From the NCBI GenBank assembly GCA_947579665.1, contig OX388344.1:9046346-9110345 (forward strand): DNA of 64,000 nt, written 5' to 3'. Under the pieces are notes generated by a model. That model was given only the letters and a program-made list of their open reading frames with translations. It was not told the origin of the DNA and ran no database searches. Every line of letters begins with the position of its first letter. Position 1 is the first letter of the stretch. This stretch comes from Sympetrum striolatum (Eukaryota; Arthropoda; Insecta; Odonata; Libellulidae). Shown here one piece after another: positions 10,775 to 23,880 of the stretch. The position numbers and the translations under genes are program-made.

Positions 10775-12800
10775 GTAACTTCCTAAATAGCGTAGAATTA
10801 GCTGAGGAACTACTTAAAAATTATATCATGATAAATAGCAAAAAAATCCAAAGTAATGCATATAGTAATGAAAACATGCTTAGAGAAGGATTTATTAATC
10901 ACAGTACACACAAAATATTGCCTTCATGAAATGATTTGGAAGTGTGATGAATCCTAGACTAGAACAAGTATCTAACTGCAATTACCATAGTTTTGAGATA
11001 AATATTAATTTTAACTTTAAAATGCGTATTAAAATAACAAAGATGCACCCAGAGAGATGCCTTTATCTTTGAAGAAGGCTGAACCACAAATTTTTTTCGG
11101 AATCGTTTGACGCTTGTTGGGTACACGCTCAAATAACAAAGAATAGTGCTTTTGTTACTAAGTCATCATCGTGAAGTAGAAATAAATGAGTAGAAACTAT
11201 TTATAATTTCCTATTATAATGCCTTCAAAGTTTTTGTGTGGACATACTTGACCATTTGATCTCAGAGTACTCATGTGGTTACATTACAAAAAGATGGCCT
11301 CCGAGATTATTTGGGAACTGTCTTACCTTAGCTACATACAACAGCAATGAGCTTGAAGTAAAAATATTTCTGTGTAAATTTTTACTAAAATGAAACTGAG
11401 AACTAATATTTATTCCTATAAAATTAGTACTGAAGAGAGTTAGTGAAGAGAGAAGTGCTGCAGGACAACAATGAAATGTTGTTTATAATGAAGAAACATG
11501 CTGCACTCTGTAGCTTCCACAAATTATTTTATTTCAGTACCACTATCAGCCTAAGCATGGCCATATGCAGGTACATTATACTGAACAGAAGCCTTTTTAT
11601 AATTTCAGTGGTGTTAGTTGATATGCCTCCTGACAAATTTCGGGAAAACCTTCAACTTCAGACACTGGTTCATGACGAAGATGTTCAATGACTCTGCTCT
11701 AAATATAATGCTGTATTTCCTGAATAATTTGGGCAAATTTGCCTCACTAGCATTTTGAATTTAATGAATATGAGTCAGCCAGATATCATGGAAAGCCATA
11801 ATAACACACTGTACTTCCTAACTTCCACAAATTATTTTATTTCACAGCTGTTTTTGCGCTAAGTAAAGCAATCTTCATGTACATTTTTAAAGTAAATTAG
11901 CCTTTTCATACATTATAACTTCCCAAAAACTTCCCCTCTCATTAATCTAACCATGATATGTTTTTCTTCCCCATCCTCTTTCTTCCTATCTGAACTGATA
12001 TGAGGGAATTACTTCTTAAAATGAGTGTATAATTGGGTATTGTTCTCAAATTTACAAAGCCCGAATTTTACAAAGTGGAAATTTTTGGGTCTCTTCAACT
12101 TCGTAAAATTGAGGTTCTACTGTATAGATCTCGAGTTCATAAGAATTTATTTTCTTCCATTTCTTTCTCTGATAACTTATCTTTTTGCGATTAAATATAA
12201 TCGTGATACCTTCCAAGCATTCTTTAATTTTAGTTAATATTTATTCTAATATATGTAACTTCATACAGAGGGCTATATAGAATCAAAAACAGCTGGCCAA
12301 AAACACAAAAGTGGTTTTTGTTTGTGCAAATTTTGATACTTCTCTTAGTTAGTGCTTAATAAATTCTATATGCAGCCATTGCTATTATTATTAAGTAAAT
12401 TAATTTGATTCCTGCACATTAAATTTATACAGGGGGTTGAAGTCGACCTAATTTTCCGAAAAATGCCGTTCATAGATTTTTTGCAAAATTCTTAGTGAGA
12501 ATCCATTAGTTAATTACCCATTAACCTGGTGTCCCCCTTGTCTGTTCAAATTTTCATTTCTCGAAATTGTTTGGCATCAAGTGAGCATGGGTTACCTTAA
12601 TCCAATCGCAATAATATTTATTGGGTAAGTTTTATGAGGCCAAATAGAAAATAATTAGAGGGTATGCATAATTGAATTTGTAAACAATTTTTTTTCCAAT
12701 ACGTCTTGGGGCACCCTAATAAGGAGCACCAAAAGTGGACCATAATATAGTGGAAATTTACTCTAATATTTTGAGTGATTGAACCCGGTGAACCATGAGC
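10775..12800. other. Stretch without a supported gene
   Basis: AT-rich sequence between the Copia LTR and the tRNA-like segment. Short open frames (for example 11443-11691) show no recognisable motif and no paired splice sites. It may be intronic to the BICD-like gene whose last exons lie just downstream, but no upstream coding exon could be found. Confidence 0.5.
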
Positions 12801-12900
12801 TAATCCATTGGTAGGGCATAGAGGGCTCCTGAATAGCTTAGCGGGTAGGGCATTTCCCTTTGGTGATAGTGGTCCCAGGTTTCATTCCTAGTGAGGACCC
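12783..12900 (+). repeat. tRNA-like segment, possible old SINE head
   Basis: An A-box-like TAGCTTAGCGGG (12834-12845) is followed 44 bp on by a B-box-like GGTTTCATTCC (12878-12888), a spacing compatible with a tRNA-type internal promoter. A second partial A-box-like copy ending GGTAGGGCAT lies about 49 bp upstream (12810-12820). It cannot be folded into a sound tRNA cloverleaf, so a decayed SINE is likelier than a tRNA gene. It does not share the tail of the SINEs at 21905 and 59105. Confidence 0.4.
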
Positions 12901-13482
12901 ATATTGACTTCTGCTGTCAAAGAACTTTTTAAACTGATATCATAGTGGCCCTTGTCAGAAAAACAACATGTAGCATATATAAAACTAAAGCCTAAAGGGA
13001 AAAATATGGGATTGGTAGTGTTTCATCATGGTCATGTTTGTCTTACAGGGTTCCCTTGTGATAATGTACTGGATGTAATTCTCTTATTTTATGAACATTC
13101 TCAGATTGGCCAAAGTAGCTGTAGGGTTGCATAATATAAATTGAATCTTCCTCAAGTTCACTCTTTCCGAATTTATCAAGCAATCACGACCTTGCTCCTA
13201 ATCTGATCTCTTTAAAGGATTCTTGACCTGCATATAAAATACAGTTCTGTTTTCTACTTTGGTTCTCCACAAAGAATGAGCTACTATTTCCAACTTTGAC
13301 ACCAGATTGAATTGTTTCGATTCCTTCATAGTCGAATTTCTACTCATGTTATAGATTAAATATTTCAGACAATTAAAATATAGTGTATAAAAATTAGTGG
13401 TAGTGGATAACATTGATAAAGAGTGAATCCTCAAAATTAAAATCCTTCTTCCTAATATGGTTTCCATAATGTCCATTTTCAG

Positions 13483-13740
13483 TTAAGTGTGTGTGAAGCT
13501 CAGCTGCGTGCTGTTCAAGAAGAGCGAGATGTGGCCAGATCAGACGCAGATAGCAGTGAGCATGCAAAAGAAGAATCAGTTGCTAAGGCATGGGAAATGA
13601 GAGACAAAGCTCTCACTAGAAAGAATGCTGCAGAAGTGGAGCTAGCAAAAACAAGAATAGATCTTCTGCAGATCAATTCACAGCTGATTGAGGCTGTTCA
13701 GCAAAAGGTTGAGCTTAGTCAGCAGTTGGAACAGTGGCAG
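13483..13740 (+). CDS. BICD family-like cargo adaptor, penultimate coding exon
   Basis: The exon is 258 bp (86 codons, phase 0 at both ends), with acceptor TTTTCAG (13482) and donor CAG|GTAAGT (13741). The frame continues upstream of the GTG at 13489 to the acceptor, so this is an internal exon and not a start. The peptide is a continuous, highly charged coiled coil: CEAQLRAVQEERDVARSD, then RKNAAEVELAKTRIDLLQ, ending in QQKVELSQQLEQWQ. The last block matches the C-terminal coiled coil of BICD family-like adaptors (BICDL/BicDR) as I recall the family. These proteins link dynein-dynactin to Rab6-type secretory vesicles, with cargo binding at the C-terminus. Upstream exons, including the dynein-binding CC1 part, are not in the window or not recognisable. 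Another coiled-coil protein is possible; the exon itself is very likely real. Confidence 0.65.
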
Positions 13741-14310
13741 GTAAGTTATCTGGCGTAATATCATAACTTTCCATTTGGCAGGAAATTATTGGACTGATAT
13801 ATCAACAGCAATATAGAGATTCATGTCCTTAAGTCTCTGCCATTGAGATAACTGGATTTTGTACCACCCATTTTCAAGACTCTTCTTCTATACTCACCTT
13901 CTTCAAAGAGGATTAAAAACCGACACAGTATTCAAATCAAGGTGTAATCAAATCCTCTTAACACTTACGCATCATTTGACAAAAATATTTTTCTCTTGTT
14001 GTTGAGAAATAAGTCAATTACTCCTCTAAATCCCTTCTAAAAGATCATTGAATGGTTTCATTAAAATCAAATAGGTTTTATAAATTTCATAAAAATTTAC
14101 CTAAGATACAAAGTTGTAAATTTTATACACCTTTGGATTAAATAAATTAATGACGCTAACTCAACCTTATAGATAAAGCCCACCTATCTTGTAGTGTTAA
14201 TGTATTATCAGTGAATTTGTTGAACATAAAATCAATTTTCTCCCATGAAATTAACTTTGTTTATGCACATTCATAAATATTTAGGAATTGTATCCTTATT
14301 AACTTTGCAG
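13741..14310 (+). other. Phase-0 intron of the BICD-like gene
   Basis: A 570-bp intron starts GTAAGT and ends AACTTTGCAG. It is AT-rich with a pyrimidine-rich 3' end and no repeat that I recognise. Confidence 0.7.
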
Positions 14311-14499
14311 ATGGACATGCACCATTTACTTGATGAACAAATGAAAAAGAAGCTGACGACACAGGAGCAGAGGCATCGACAACGGCAACTACAGTCACAA
14401 CAGAACCACAGAAGGAAGTCATCGAGAGGCCAAGAAAATGATGGCTGTGCCACTGATAAGAGACAAAATTCTCGATTGTTTGGTTTCTTTAACAGATAA
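14311..14499 (+). CDS. BICD family-like cargo adaptor, last coding exon
   Basis: The exon follows acceptor TTTGCAG (14310) in phase 0 and encodes 62 residues to TAA at 14497-14499. It begins MDMHHLLDEQMKKKL, continuing the QLEQWQ heptads of the previous exon as BICDL proteins do (QWQ-xDM-xx-LLDEQ pattern). It then becomes a Gln/Arg-rich, basic tail (QEQRHRQRQLQSQQNHRRK) and ends in a short aromatic terminus, LFGFFNR. The open frame upstream of 14311 is intronic. No domain other than the coiled coil and basic tail is visible. Together the two exons give the last 148 residues of the protein. Confidence 0.65.
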   Translation: MDMHHLLDEQMKKKLTTQEQRHRQRQLQSQQNHRRKSSRGQENDGCATDKRQNSRLFGFFNR

Positions 14500-15390
14500 T
14501 CATCTCATTCTGGAAGAAGCTATCAATGATCTTCAGAAATATTAATTTAAAAATATTTGTAAATATTTGACTACATTGTGATAACAGGCATGCTGAAAGG
14601 TGAACTCATGAAAAAAGGAATGGGTATTTAAGGACTAAAATTACCTTTTGTGAAGCCTAACCAAAGGAAAATTTTACCATAACTTATTTGTAAACAGAAT
14701 TATGAATGTTGATCTCTTTTTATCACAGAGAAGTTTATATGATTGCATACTGATCCATCCTGCTGGCAGGATTAAAAGAATGCATCCAGGTTATGGGCAC
14801 ATTAATTGAAGCAGCTAAAGCTTCTCCGATGTTGTGAAGCAAACCAAATGTGTTCAGAATTAAATTTTATCACAACATGAAGAACAAAATTTGAAAAATG
14901 TTAATTAATTTATTAGAAACAGTGTTAATTTGAAAAATAGTTTGAGTGAACTGTTTTAAAATAGTTTTTATTCCAGTCTAATTCTCTGATATATTATTCT
15001 TAGTTTGTCATCAGAATTTATCAGTATATGTACTACTTTTCTTTCCAAGAACTCTCTTTTTGTGAATTTGTTATCTCAGTTACGTTCATATAAGAATTAT
15101 ATGTCAGAGTATAAAGAGAATCAAGATAAATAATTGTTTGTGATAATTTTCTTTAAATTTTAGATAAATATAATTTTATGAACCTGGAGTTAAAACTCTC
15201 ATTCATACAATAACTGGCTCTTAATTGCTTCAAATGTCTGTATATAATTCATTATTAATTGCTGTCATTCTGTAGAAAGTATAGCTATGATTTATGTAAT
15301 TTTTCAAATGTATATACTTTTGAATAGATCACCACGATTTGTAAGGAACACATCTTCTTCTTACCAATAAAACCTTTGTTTGTATGTTTA
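14500..15390 (+). other. Probable 3' UTR of the BICD-like gene
   Basis: AT-rich sequence after the stop, with no open frame. The first good AATAAA with a following T/GT-rich stretch (TTTGTTTGTATG) is at 15366, which suggests a 3' UTR of about 0.9 kb. Confidence 0.45.
15366..15371 (+). terminator. Candidate polyadenylation signal
   Basis: AATAAA followed within 10-20 bp by TTTGTTTGTATGTTTAATGG, a GT-rich downstream element. Plausible end of the BICD-like transcript. Confidence 0.45.
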
Positions 15391-17430
15391 ATGGATAAAT
15401 CTATTTTCAGGTTTAGATGACTGAGATAAGATGTACTAGGATGACTGCCTGATGATAAGGGCTCAAATATTGAAATTACATTTCCTAAGACTTCCTAAAA
15501 ATGTTCAATTTTGCTGAAATATGAAAACATATATGAACAAAAAATGAATAATGCTTGTTTTATCCCTTCCATAATCCTACCGCTAATATAATTTGATAAA
15601 TCATCAAGAAGAATACAACAAGATATAATATGACATCTTTAGGAAAAGTGGTTGACTAAACACTGAAAAAAATATTAACGCATATGTCGGCGTATAAGTC
15701 GACCTTTGAAACCTAAAAAAATCCCTCAAAAACCAGCACTACGATTATGTAACTGTGAGAAGGGTGAGAGCGACGTCGTTGACAGGGGCAACATCATACA
15801 AACGACGGAGGGTAATAGGAGCGATTATCTATCCGTGAGAGTGCTTTTTCTCACCTTCGCGCCGTCATAGCATAGGACGGCGGGGAAAGACAGTGAAAAG
15901 CGTCATAATAAATCGAAGAAGAACAATAAATTTGATGATTAGCCTATTAATATTATTTTTATGATTTATTGTGCGCTAAGTTAAAGTGGAAACCATTTAT
16001 TTGCCATACAATTAGTATGATGAACATAAGAATTCTTGACTTGACAATTACGGGGTAACGTAATTCAACTATCTTTGTTTTGGTAACTGCGGAAAAGTTT
16101 CATAATAGAATTTTTTTACTCTTACGAAGAAAACTATAAGGTACGCCCACGGCTGTAGAAAATACGTTGTTTTTCACTCGTTTACCGATTGATTCATCGA
16201 GATTACATAAATATCAACCTAAAGTAACCTCATAAATACTATAAACTTTCAGTTGTCGCTTCATGCTTACGGAGTCACTTTATAAAAATATGTAATGGTA
16301 TTACTATTTTACATTTGATATCAACCTTATTACTTTTAATATGTATTATAGTAATCTAGTGAACTCCTGGCTCTTAACAGGCCTCATTACTTTATAGAGA
16401 GGAAAATTCAATCGATCCTAGCCGCACACTAGTAAAGTGTGCTTATTTTACTTTCGATCTGGCAACGTTTCCCAAAGGTACGTTGAAATGTGACGTGTGA
16501 GGCAGGAAAGAAACGTAATTTATATCTTCTACTTTACTAAACTTAAATAAATCTATTTTTAAGCTGGCTATTGATGGGTTAATATTGATTCTTCCTTATC
16601 GAGTCTTGCAGAGACAAAATATGTGGGAAGTACCGTAAAAATGATACCATTAAGCTTTAAATTTTCGCCGAAATAGTTTTAGTAAACTTTTATACTAAAG
16701 ATTTATAAGTTAGCTAATAGATAATTGGGTAAATTTCTAGATTTTTGTAATCTCTTTACCTAAATTATCAAAGAAATCAATTGGTTTGTGTTTGTCTATG
16801 AAATGTTTATGAAATTTGTCTGCGAATTGAAGAGGTTTATTAGGAATTCGTAATGGATTCAATATCATCGGCATTATGGACATGAAGCAAGTTGACAGTG
16901 GAATGGCGATTACTGACATTGGTCCTTCTTGATGATGATGACAATTCTCAGTGATATTCTCCTCATCTTCTTACTAATGAATACTATAAGGAGAGAAGCC
17001 TCCTCCTGTAAGATTGGCATTTAAAAAGGAAAAAAAGTAAAGGAATATATATTATAGTGGTAATTTTGATGGTAATAATAAATTTGATAGATCTTAATAA
17101 CTGTGAAAATAATTTACATACCTCATTAGTTAGTTGGACGAATTTTACTCATTTTTGTGATATCAACCCAGAAAAGGTATGGTGAAGAAAGGTTTTGTGT
17201 CCACATTGTTCGAAAAATATTATTTAGATATATTTTTAATACCTTATGTCACAAATTCATATCTTCATGTATCTAAATTACATTAAATTGTAGAAGCATT
17301 TCAGTTTTGCTTTCTAGATCTTTGCTCCTTGTGAGAAAGGGATTTTTAAATTAAATTCTATCCTGAGCCACCATTTATTAAATTTTGAAATTTATAGAGA
17401 AATCTTTTGAAGAGTGTTATTCTTACTGGA
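15391..17430. other. Gene-free stretch between BICD-like gene and Tigger fragment
   Basis: No coding exon seen. At 15686-15705 is GGCGTATAAGTCGACC, resembling ends of mariner-type DNA transposons; no inverted partner was found. CAGTGAAAA at 15891 could be the far end of the Tigger element whose other end is at 18125 (this would give about 2.2 kb), but the match is only nine bases and the TA dinucleotide is missing. Confidence 0.3.
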
Positions 17431-17996
17431 ATGTGGTTAGAAATCAATCCTACCCATGTAAACCTTCTGCTGTTCATTGACCATCTTAGCATTGAAGTCC
17501 TTCAGCCAAGATTCGAAAATTGCCGTCGTCACCCATGCCCTTCTATTAGCATTACTCCTAACTGTTGGGCATTACTCTTTTAAAACAACGAGGTCTCAGA
17601 GATTTCCCTATTGCCAAGAGTTTCTCTCCCACCAAGTTGCAGCACAGATAATCTTTCTCTTGACACATTTCCTCGTTTGCACATCTCATTGCCGAGGGTT
17701 TTTTAGGTATTGACCGATTAAAAAGGCCACTGTCGTCGGCATTAAATATGACACGAGGGGCATAACCATCTAAAAGGGATGATAATCTCTTCTTCCAATC
17801 GTCAACATCTTTTAAACCTCCCCCTTCTCCACACACTGCAGAAAATGCAATATTATGACCTTTTCTGAAACACACTAACCAGCCATTGCTGGCAACAAGA
17901 TTATTCACCCCCAGTTCCTTCGCTATTTCACGAACTTTCTCTTGGATCATCAGTCCACTCACAGGTAACTTCTTCGCTCTTTTGCTCGTAAGCTAC
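17430..17996 (-). pseudogene. pogo/Tigger-type transposase fragment
   Basis: On the minus strand, from about 17996, the frame reads AKKLPVSG...QEKVREIAKELG and then ASNGWLVCFRKGHNI. This is the CENP-B/Tc5-type second helix-turn-helix of Tigger/Jerky transposases. VDDWKKRL and IFNADDSGLFNR follow, the block holding the first catalytic Asp of the DDE domain (here DDSG where the family has DETG). GKSLRPRCFK follows. Near 17563 the frame shifts, and the other frame continues RRAWVTTAIFESWL and FNAKMVNEQQKV before decaying. The N-terminal HTH and the second and third catalytic acids are absent. Such proteins cut and paste TA-flanked elements. The copy is clearly inactive. Confidence 0.9.
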
Positions 17997-18049
17997 TTGT
18001 TTAGTGACAGCTGAAAGGAGGGGAAATTTACATTGTTTATACGTGATGT

Positions 18050-18127
18050 TCGTACCGTTCCCAAAAAATGGCTGCTTGAGGAGGTGACCGCTTAAGGAAG
18101 GTGGCCGTTGAGGCAGGTTTCACTGTA
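18050..18127 (-). repeat. Terminal inverted repeat end of the Tigger element
   Basis: On the minus strand the element starts at 18125 as CAGTGAAACCTGCCTCAACG, preceded by TA (18126-18127). It contains the repeated GGTGACCGCTTAAGG / GGTGGCCGTTGAGG motifs usual in Tigger ends. The matching left end was not found, and only about 55 bp separate this end from the coding remnant, so the 5' coding part has been deleted. Confidence 0.7.
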
Positions 18128-21100
18128 GTCACATGGTGTCGGAAGGACAGAGAGCAAGGGATGATTCAGAGTCATTGGCCGATGAGTATTAAGATCATCT
18201 ATGATGCTTTGTCTTGCACTGGCTCTGGCATCTCCCTCCCTCCTATGTTTTGGTGGTGCCCTCTGGACCTTTCAAAAGAGTTAGAAGGAATTGGGCTTGA
18301 GGCCTTCAGCCCACTGATGCCATAACGTGTGCATCTCCGTGGCCATCCGATCCTCAATCGGTCAGTCATGATCGCCGTCAACAGCCTCCTAATCTCTAGG
18401 GTAAAATTATTGTAAGTAATGTTTTGCGAATAAATACGTTCACCAAACCGTACGTAAAGTTTTATTTCACTGTCTCTACGACAATGCTAAACAAAATAGC
18501 TGTAGCCATCATTTGAGCATAAGTAATATGAAAACTGACGAACTTCCTTAGTATTTAGAATTTCCTATGTTTTATAAATGAATGAACAATTAATTGAACC
18601 AAATTTGGGATATGTAATCAAAATAAGTAATTCTTTGATTTGAAAATGCGACCACGGTTGACTGCCAATTCAATGAACGTAAATAAAGTTCCAATGTTTA
18701 TCATAGTAGAAAAATTATCTGGAAGTAATGTGTACTGTTTCTGTACATTAATATACAACACATTAATAAAACAGCTGCACTGAATTACCTAGTTTTAAAA
18801 AATTACTGATAGGAATTTAGTGAAGCAATATTGGACAAGAAAGGAGATGTTTCTAACAGAGCAGAACAAAGTAAGCATCTGAATTCATTAATAATATGTA
18901 TGAAAGTTAGATAATAAATTCTTCCTCTAACTAATTGTTATGCTTAATAATATCGCTGTTACTGAAAATAATTATTCTTGGGGAACAGAATTTACAAAAT
19001 TTTACCTTGAAAACAACTTTTGGTTTTATAAAATTTACCATCTAGACCATCCATCATCTAGATATATCCATTGAATCATCCAAATCACTTAAATTGCCAA
19101 ATAGATTGATAATGATTGTAAGTAAATCCTAAGCCTATTTGGAAGTTCATCAAACACTATGATAGTTTTTCATTATTCCAGCAGGTGTAAGTAAGAATAT
19201 ATTCTAATTAATCTGTCTATTAAAGTGAAATACTTGATACAAAAAATTTCAGTGATGAGTTTTCAGATGACTGGCAGATGGATTCCTGAAGAAAAGTATG
19301 TAAAACAATTTACTTAAAATCATTATGAAAATATTTGAAAGCTACTGGAACTAGGAACTAGCTACTTTTATAATTAAAAAACAAACATCAATTTTATCTT
19401 ATATGTTTTGGTATTTCAACGCATTTTTCAAACCCATAAGTCTCATCGAAGGCTGACTGATCTCTCACCATCCTCTGTGACAAACACTTGAAATTAATTT
19501 ATGTACTAGAGCACAGATGACCATTTTTAAAACTCTCATTAGAAAATAGAAAATTTTCATTCTCAAACTTAGTTCTGAAACATCTTGGAATATCTAATTT
19601 TTGCATAACCCATAAAAATTACCATGATTAAATAACATGGCAGTCATCTAACATCTCTTTTATTATAAATACTTGCAAAGAAGTACCCAAACTGCCAACT
19701 TTATCAAAGGGAAATGAATTAGATTAACAAAGGATATAATGGAAAAATACAATTTGATTAAGGAGGCATTATGTTATTGCATATCAAAACTTTGTAGGCT
19801 TACAATTGTTGTCTGATGCAAGAATAAATCAAAACCATCCAATTACTGCTTGGTTGCTCCAATCATTAAAATTTTCAACCATATTTGTGTCAAATCAATT
19901 ACTAAATGTGGGTTTCTTGAATATGACTTTTCATACATGGATTCCTTTTCTTGCAAAGCTTTATTTAACACTTTTCACAAAACTTTTGTTTTTACTTAAG
20001 TATGACTGCTTTACATTTCATACGTTGATGTTAACTTTAAACCGCCAATTGAGGTCAAATTTGTCCCACACAGCAAATTTAAATTTTTTGTAAGTTTACA
20101 TCTGTTTATTGCATCCATTTTTTCTTTTTTTATCCAAACCACCAGGAATTATCATTTTATCTTCATTTTACTAATAAATAATAATCATTTTCCTCCATGG
20201 GAAGTGTAAATGACACCTTTATCAATAAAATGTTTTTCACAACATACTAATAATAACACAGTGCATTATGTGAATCACAGTATTTTCCATACATTTTTAT
20301 GAAAAAATTTTGAATAGCAAGAATTTTTATAACATTTATAATATATAAACATCATTTGCATCTTGAAAGGTAATAATTGGTTTCTAATGAAGAAAATGGG
20401 AACTATTGTTGCAACAAGGAAAAACTGAAATGTTTTTGATATAATTGTGGTATCGTGGCATCTAATAAAATAACAGCCAGTCATTTAGATTTAGATATAT
20501 ATCCCACAAGCCACCAGTGGTATATGGCAGGGGGTACAGTGTCATCACCATTTCTCATCTACCCTATTAGCTTCTCTAATAGTGGAAAGATCAATCAGAA
20601 CTAACCATCAATATCCACAGGACACTTACGCTCTGAATCTGACTTTCTGATAACTTCATGTTACGGATGAGTAATGACAAAGTAAAAATATGTTGTATTA
20701 GCTATAAGGTATGGAAAATGTGATTTTTACATATAATATGATTAAATAAAATAGAATTAATATGGTTAAGTGTAACTTTGTGGAACTCAACAAACATGTT
20801 GAAAGAAAAACATTTTAATTTCCTCCGCAGGTTTGTTATACCGCTAGTTTTGTCAAGGAGTTGACATCTTGGGGTAATTGTCTAAATGGGTGCTGATACG
20901 TGAGCGAGTATAAGGGCTTATATATATACAAACTGTCAAATCTCCTCCACAATCTCAAAGACATCATCCCATCAACACAAAAAATGAAATTTCATGCCAA
21001 GATTGTGAAAATATATATATTCGGACAGACGATACTAAAATTACATAAACATTTCCAAAAATAAATCTCTCATTTCAAAGAACTGATTGGACAAATCCAG

Positions 21101-21900
21101 TGTGGCTCAGCACATACAACAACACAATCACAGGATTGCATTGAAAAATTTAAAACTCAAAAAATCAATACAAAAATCCTCGATGATAAATTCCATTATC
21201 ATACATCAGAACATGGGAAAAATCATGAACAGCGATATGGGCCCTATCCCCCACTCTTCCCTTTTGGGACCTCTACCGAGAGGAAGGTAGGAAAAACCAG
21301 ATGACCATCAACGTCACTTTGGGATACCCGAATTCTCTTCAGACCCTTGCATACGACACAGGAAATTCCCCTCTATCGGAAAGTAAGAGAAGTAACGGCG
21401 AAAAAGATGGCTTTTGGAGATTTTAAACCTATATTACTGTTTAGATGAAATTAGAAGTTTTCCACAATGTAAAAGAATATGGAAAAGAACAAGTCATTTG
21501 CTGTTAAACTGCTTTGCAAAAGAATGTTTTCGACAGACTTATGCTCACATTTGAACAGATTAAATGTTAAGTTGCAATGTTTTAATAAGACAGTTATTGT
21601 TATGACTGCTTTAATTGAAGCATTTGCTGTTAACTTACAAGTTTTCAGCTTTGATGTTATTACACAAGGAAAGGGTTTGGTACAGGATAGTATGCTGCGC
21701 CTATTTCTGACCACAAATTTGGTCTAGGATAATGGCAACTATAGATGGAGAGTTAACTTGGATGCAATTTTGCAGAATTTCTTTTCTCATATGATTGAGT
21801 TTCCACCTGCACCACCAAACCCCTTTGAAGGTCCAACGCTTTTTATTGGAGGAGGAAAGTCAGATTTTCTAAGGTACAATACCAACATTCAATTAGAAGT
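18128..21900. other. Gene-free stretch
   Basis: No exon supported. 18128-18410 is more GC-rich than its surroundings and ends near AATAAA (18431); it may be an unidentified element. 20505-20600 (CCACAAGCCACCAGTGG...GGCAGGGGGTACAG) has the look of a dispersed repeat but no partner is in the window. The rest is plain AT-rich DNA. Confidence 0.4.
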
Positions 21901-21904
21901 GAAA

Positions 21905-22190
21905 ATATGCCTGGGACCCAGGTCAGGTGCTCTGCCCAGAATGAGGGAGACCTGGGTTTGAGTCCCAGTTATTTCACTGTTTTTCACTTCTCATTCAACT
22001 TTGGGTGCAAGGCGCACACTTTCTGTGCATAGTTTAGTTTCTTTCTTCGATATGCCTTGCGTGATTGTAATTTTCTTCAGATAATCATAGCGTAATTATT
22101 TTATTTCATTAGTCTATTTATGGAATATGGTTTGAGCAAATCCGCAACAAAAACCCTCATGCATTTTAAAATTTGACATATTCTTTTAAC
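21905..22190 (+). repeat. tRNA-derived SINE, copy 1
   Basis: A B-box GGTTTGAGTCC (21955-21965) lies in a tRNA-like head, followed by a body and a tail that match the element at 59105-59430. The shared tail includes GTGATTGTAATTTTCTTCAG and AGATAATC...GCGTAA, then ATATGGTTT and CCCTCATGCATTTTAA. The A-box is weak. Copies share the tail better than the head, as expected if the head is old or was exchanged. SINEs are transcribed by RNA polymerase III and move with LINE machinery. Confidence 0.7.
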
Positions 22191-23880
22191 TAATAATATT
22201 TAACTAAAGTGACGAACTATGTTTTAAAATTGATGGTTTCCTACAAAATTAACCTTCCTAACTTTTTTAAATTCTTACTTATTCAATGTAATTTATTCTT
22301 CAATTTAACAATAAATGTTATGATATATATGTGTTGCAGTCATCAATATTTAAGGGAGCCGGAAATTATATGAAGTTGGAAAATGTTGGGTCTCCTCGTA
22401 ACGAATAAAGAGGAATCTGTTTCTACCTTACAGCCACTGCCCTTTTCAAAATATAATACCTTACTATATACCAAAAAAATTCCAGAAATCGCTGATATAG
22501 CATTCCCTGGGACCTCACGATAAGAGCCAACCTTATCTCTCAGCTATACAGTGTTGCCACGTCCAGTATTTCAAAGCCCTCAATCTTATTCAGCTACAAC
22601 TATGCCGTTCAATTTTTGTGGGGAGCTGTACCATATATACCACTGAATGAAATGCAAGAGTCTTGGAGCTATCAATAAATACCATTGCCTCAAGTCTTTC
22701 AGATTTTTTTGCAAGAGTTTCCAATGACTTAAAGTTTTTAGATATCCTCTTTAGTCTACATTTAATGCTAATTTGCCACTACTCAAATTAAATTTACAGA
22801 AATAAAATATAGGTAAATTTTATATTGTGGGTGCATTCAAAAATGGTATAATAGTCTGGAAAAAAATTGTACATCATCATTTAATAAATAAAAACCAAGT
22901 TATCAAATAAGACAATGCACAGTTAATATTTCTTCAATGCCAATTTACATATGCAGATCAAGTATTTTTCAAATGGATACTTTGGAAAATCCCTCACTAA
23001 TTAATGCATGGATATACATTTGAAATATCTCTTAGATTGTTCAATTTACTGTGATTATCTCATATAGCAAATATCAACAATATTTCATCAAATCTGTTTC
23101 TTTCACCACTGGGGTTTCATTCCAAAATTGTCCTACAGCTGCTAAGATCTTTTCAAGGGCACATTGGTTGAAATAAATCTATCCAAAATTTGTATTGCAG
23201 GTTTGAAGTTTTTATTTAGAGTAAACTATATTCAATTACAACTTTGAAAAACTTTATGAAGTAGATTTCTAGTATATATTTTTGACTATCCTTAGCCTGT
23301 TTTAGGAAAACTTAAATAGATTTGAGAATTACATTTTTCCATTTAGTTATATTTTCATATTATTTGGATACGATTAAATTTCTAAAAATAAAATTGAAGC
23401 TTGCATATTGAACTATTTACAATCTGAAAATGGCTAATATTTAAGGATCATAGCTTTACTCTCATATTTAATATGAGACAGAATCCATATTTAAAAGGGG
23501 TTTGTTGTCAAGACTTCATAACTTCATTTTTCAATGCTTACTGTTGGTAACAAAGCAAATAGTTTGCAATCATAAAATTTGCATGAAGATTACATTCAAA
23601 AGTAGGCTTAGAAGTAGAAAAAATACTATGTTACATTTGATACCGAGAAAAATTCACTCTTGAAAATTAAAGAAATCATAAAATTTTGATGACAGAAAAT
23701 TAAAATATTTCTTTAGGACACCAAATGTACTTTAGTTATTGTAAGGTACTCTTTCAGCAGTTTTTTCATCTTTAATCTGGACTGCAAAGAGGAAGAGTAT
23801 CAATGCTCCAGGAACTTAAATATCTTTGGAGCACCACAACTTCAACGGGATTCTAATGAGAACGGAGATTTGCATGACAA
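22191..23880. other. Gene-free stretch
   Basis: AT-rich, no recognisable gene or repeat. Confidence 0.4.

Noticed and set aside
16737..16919. 60-codon minus-strand frame with NPLRIPNKPLQFAD
   Set aside because: Not recognisable, no splice sites, and not part of the neighbouring Tigger transposase.
21451..21727. Overlapping open frames on both strands
   Set aside because: No domain, no splice signals, and openness on both strands suggests composition only.
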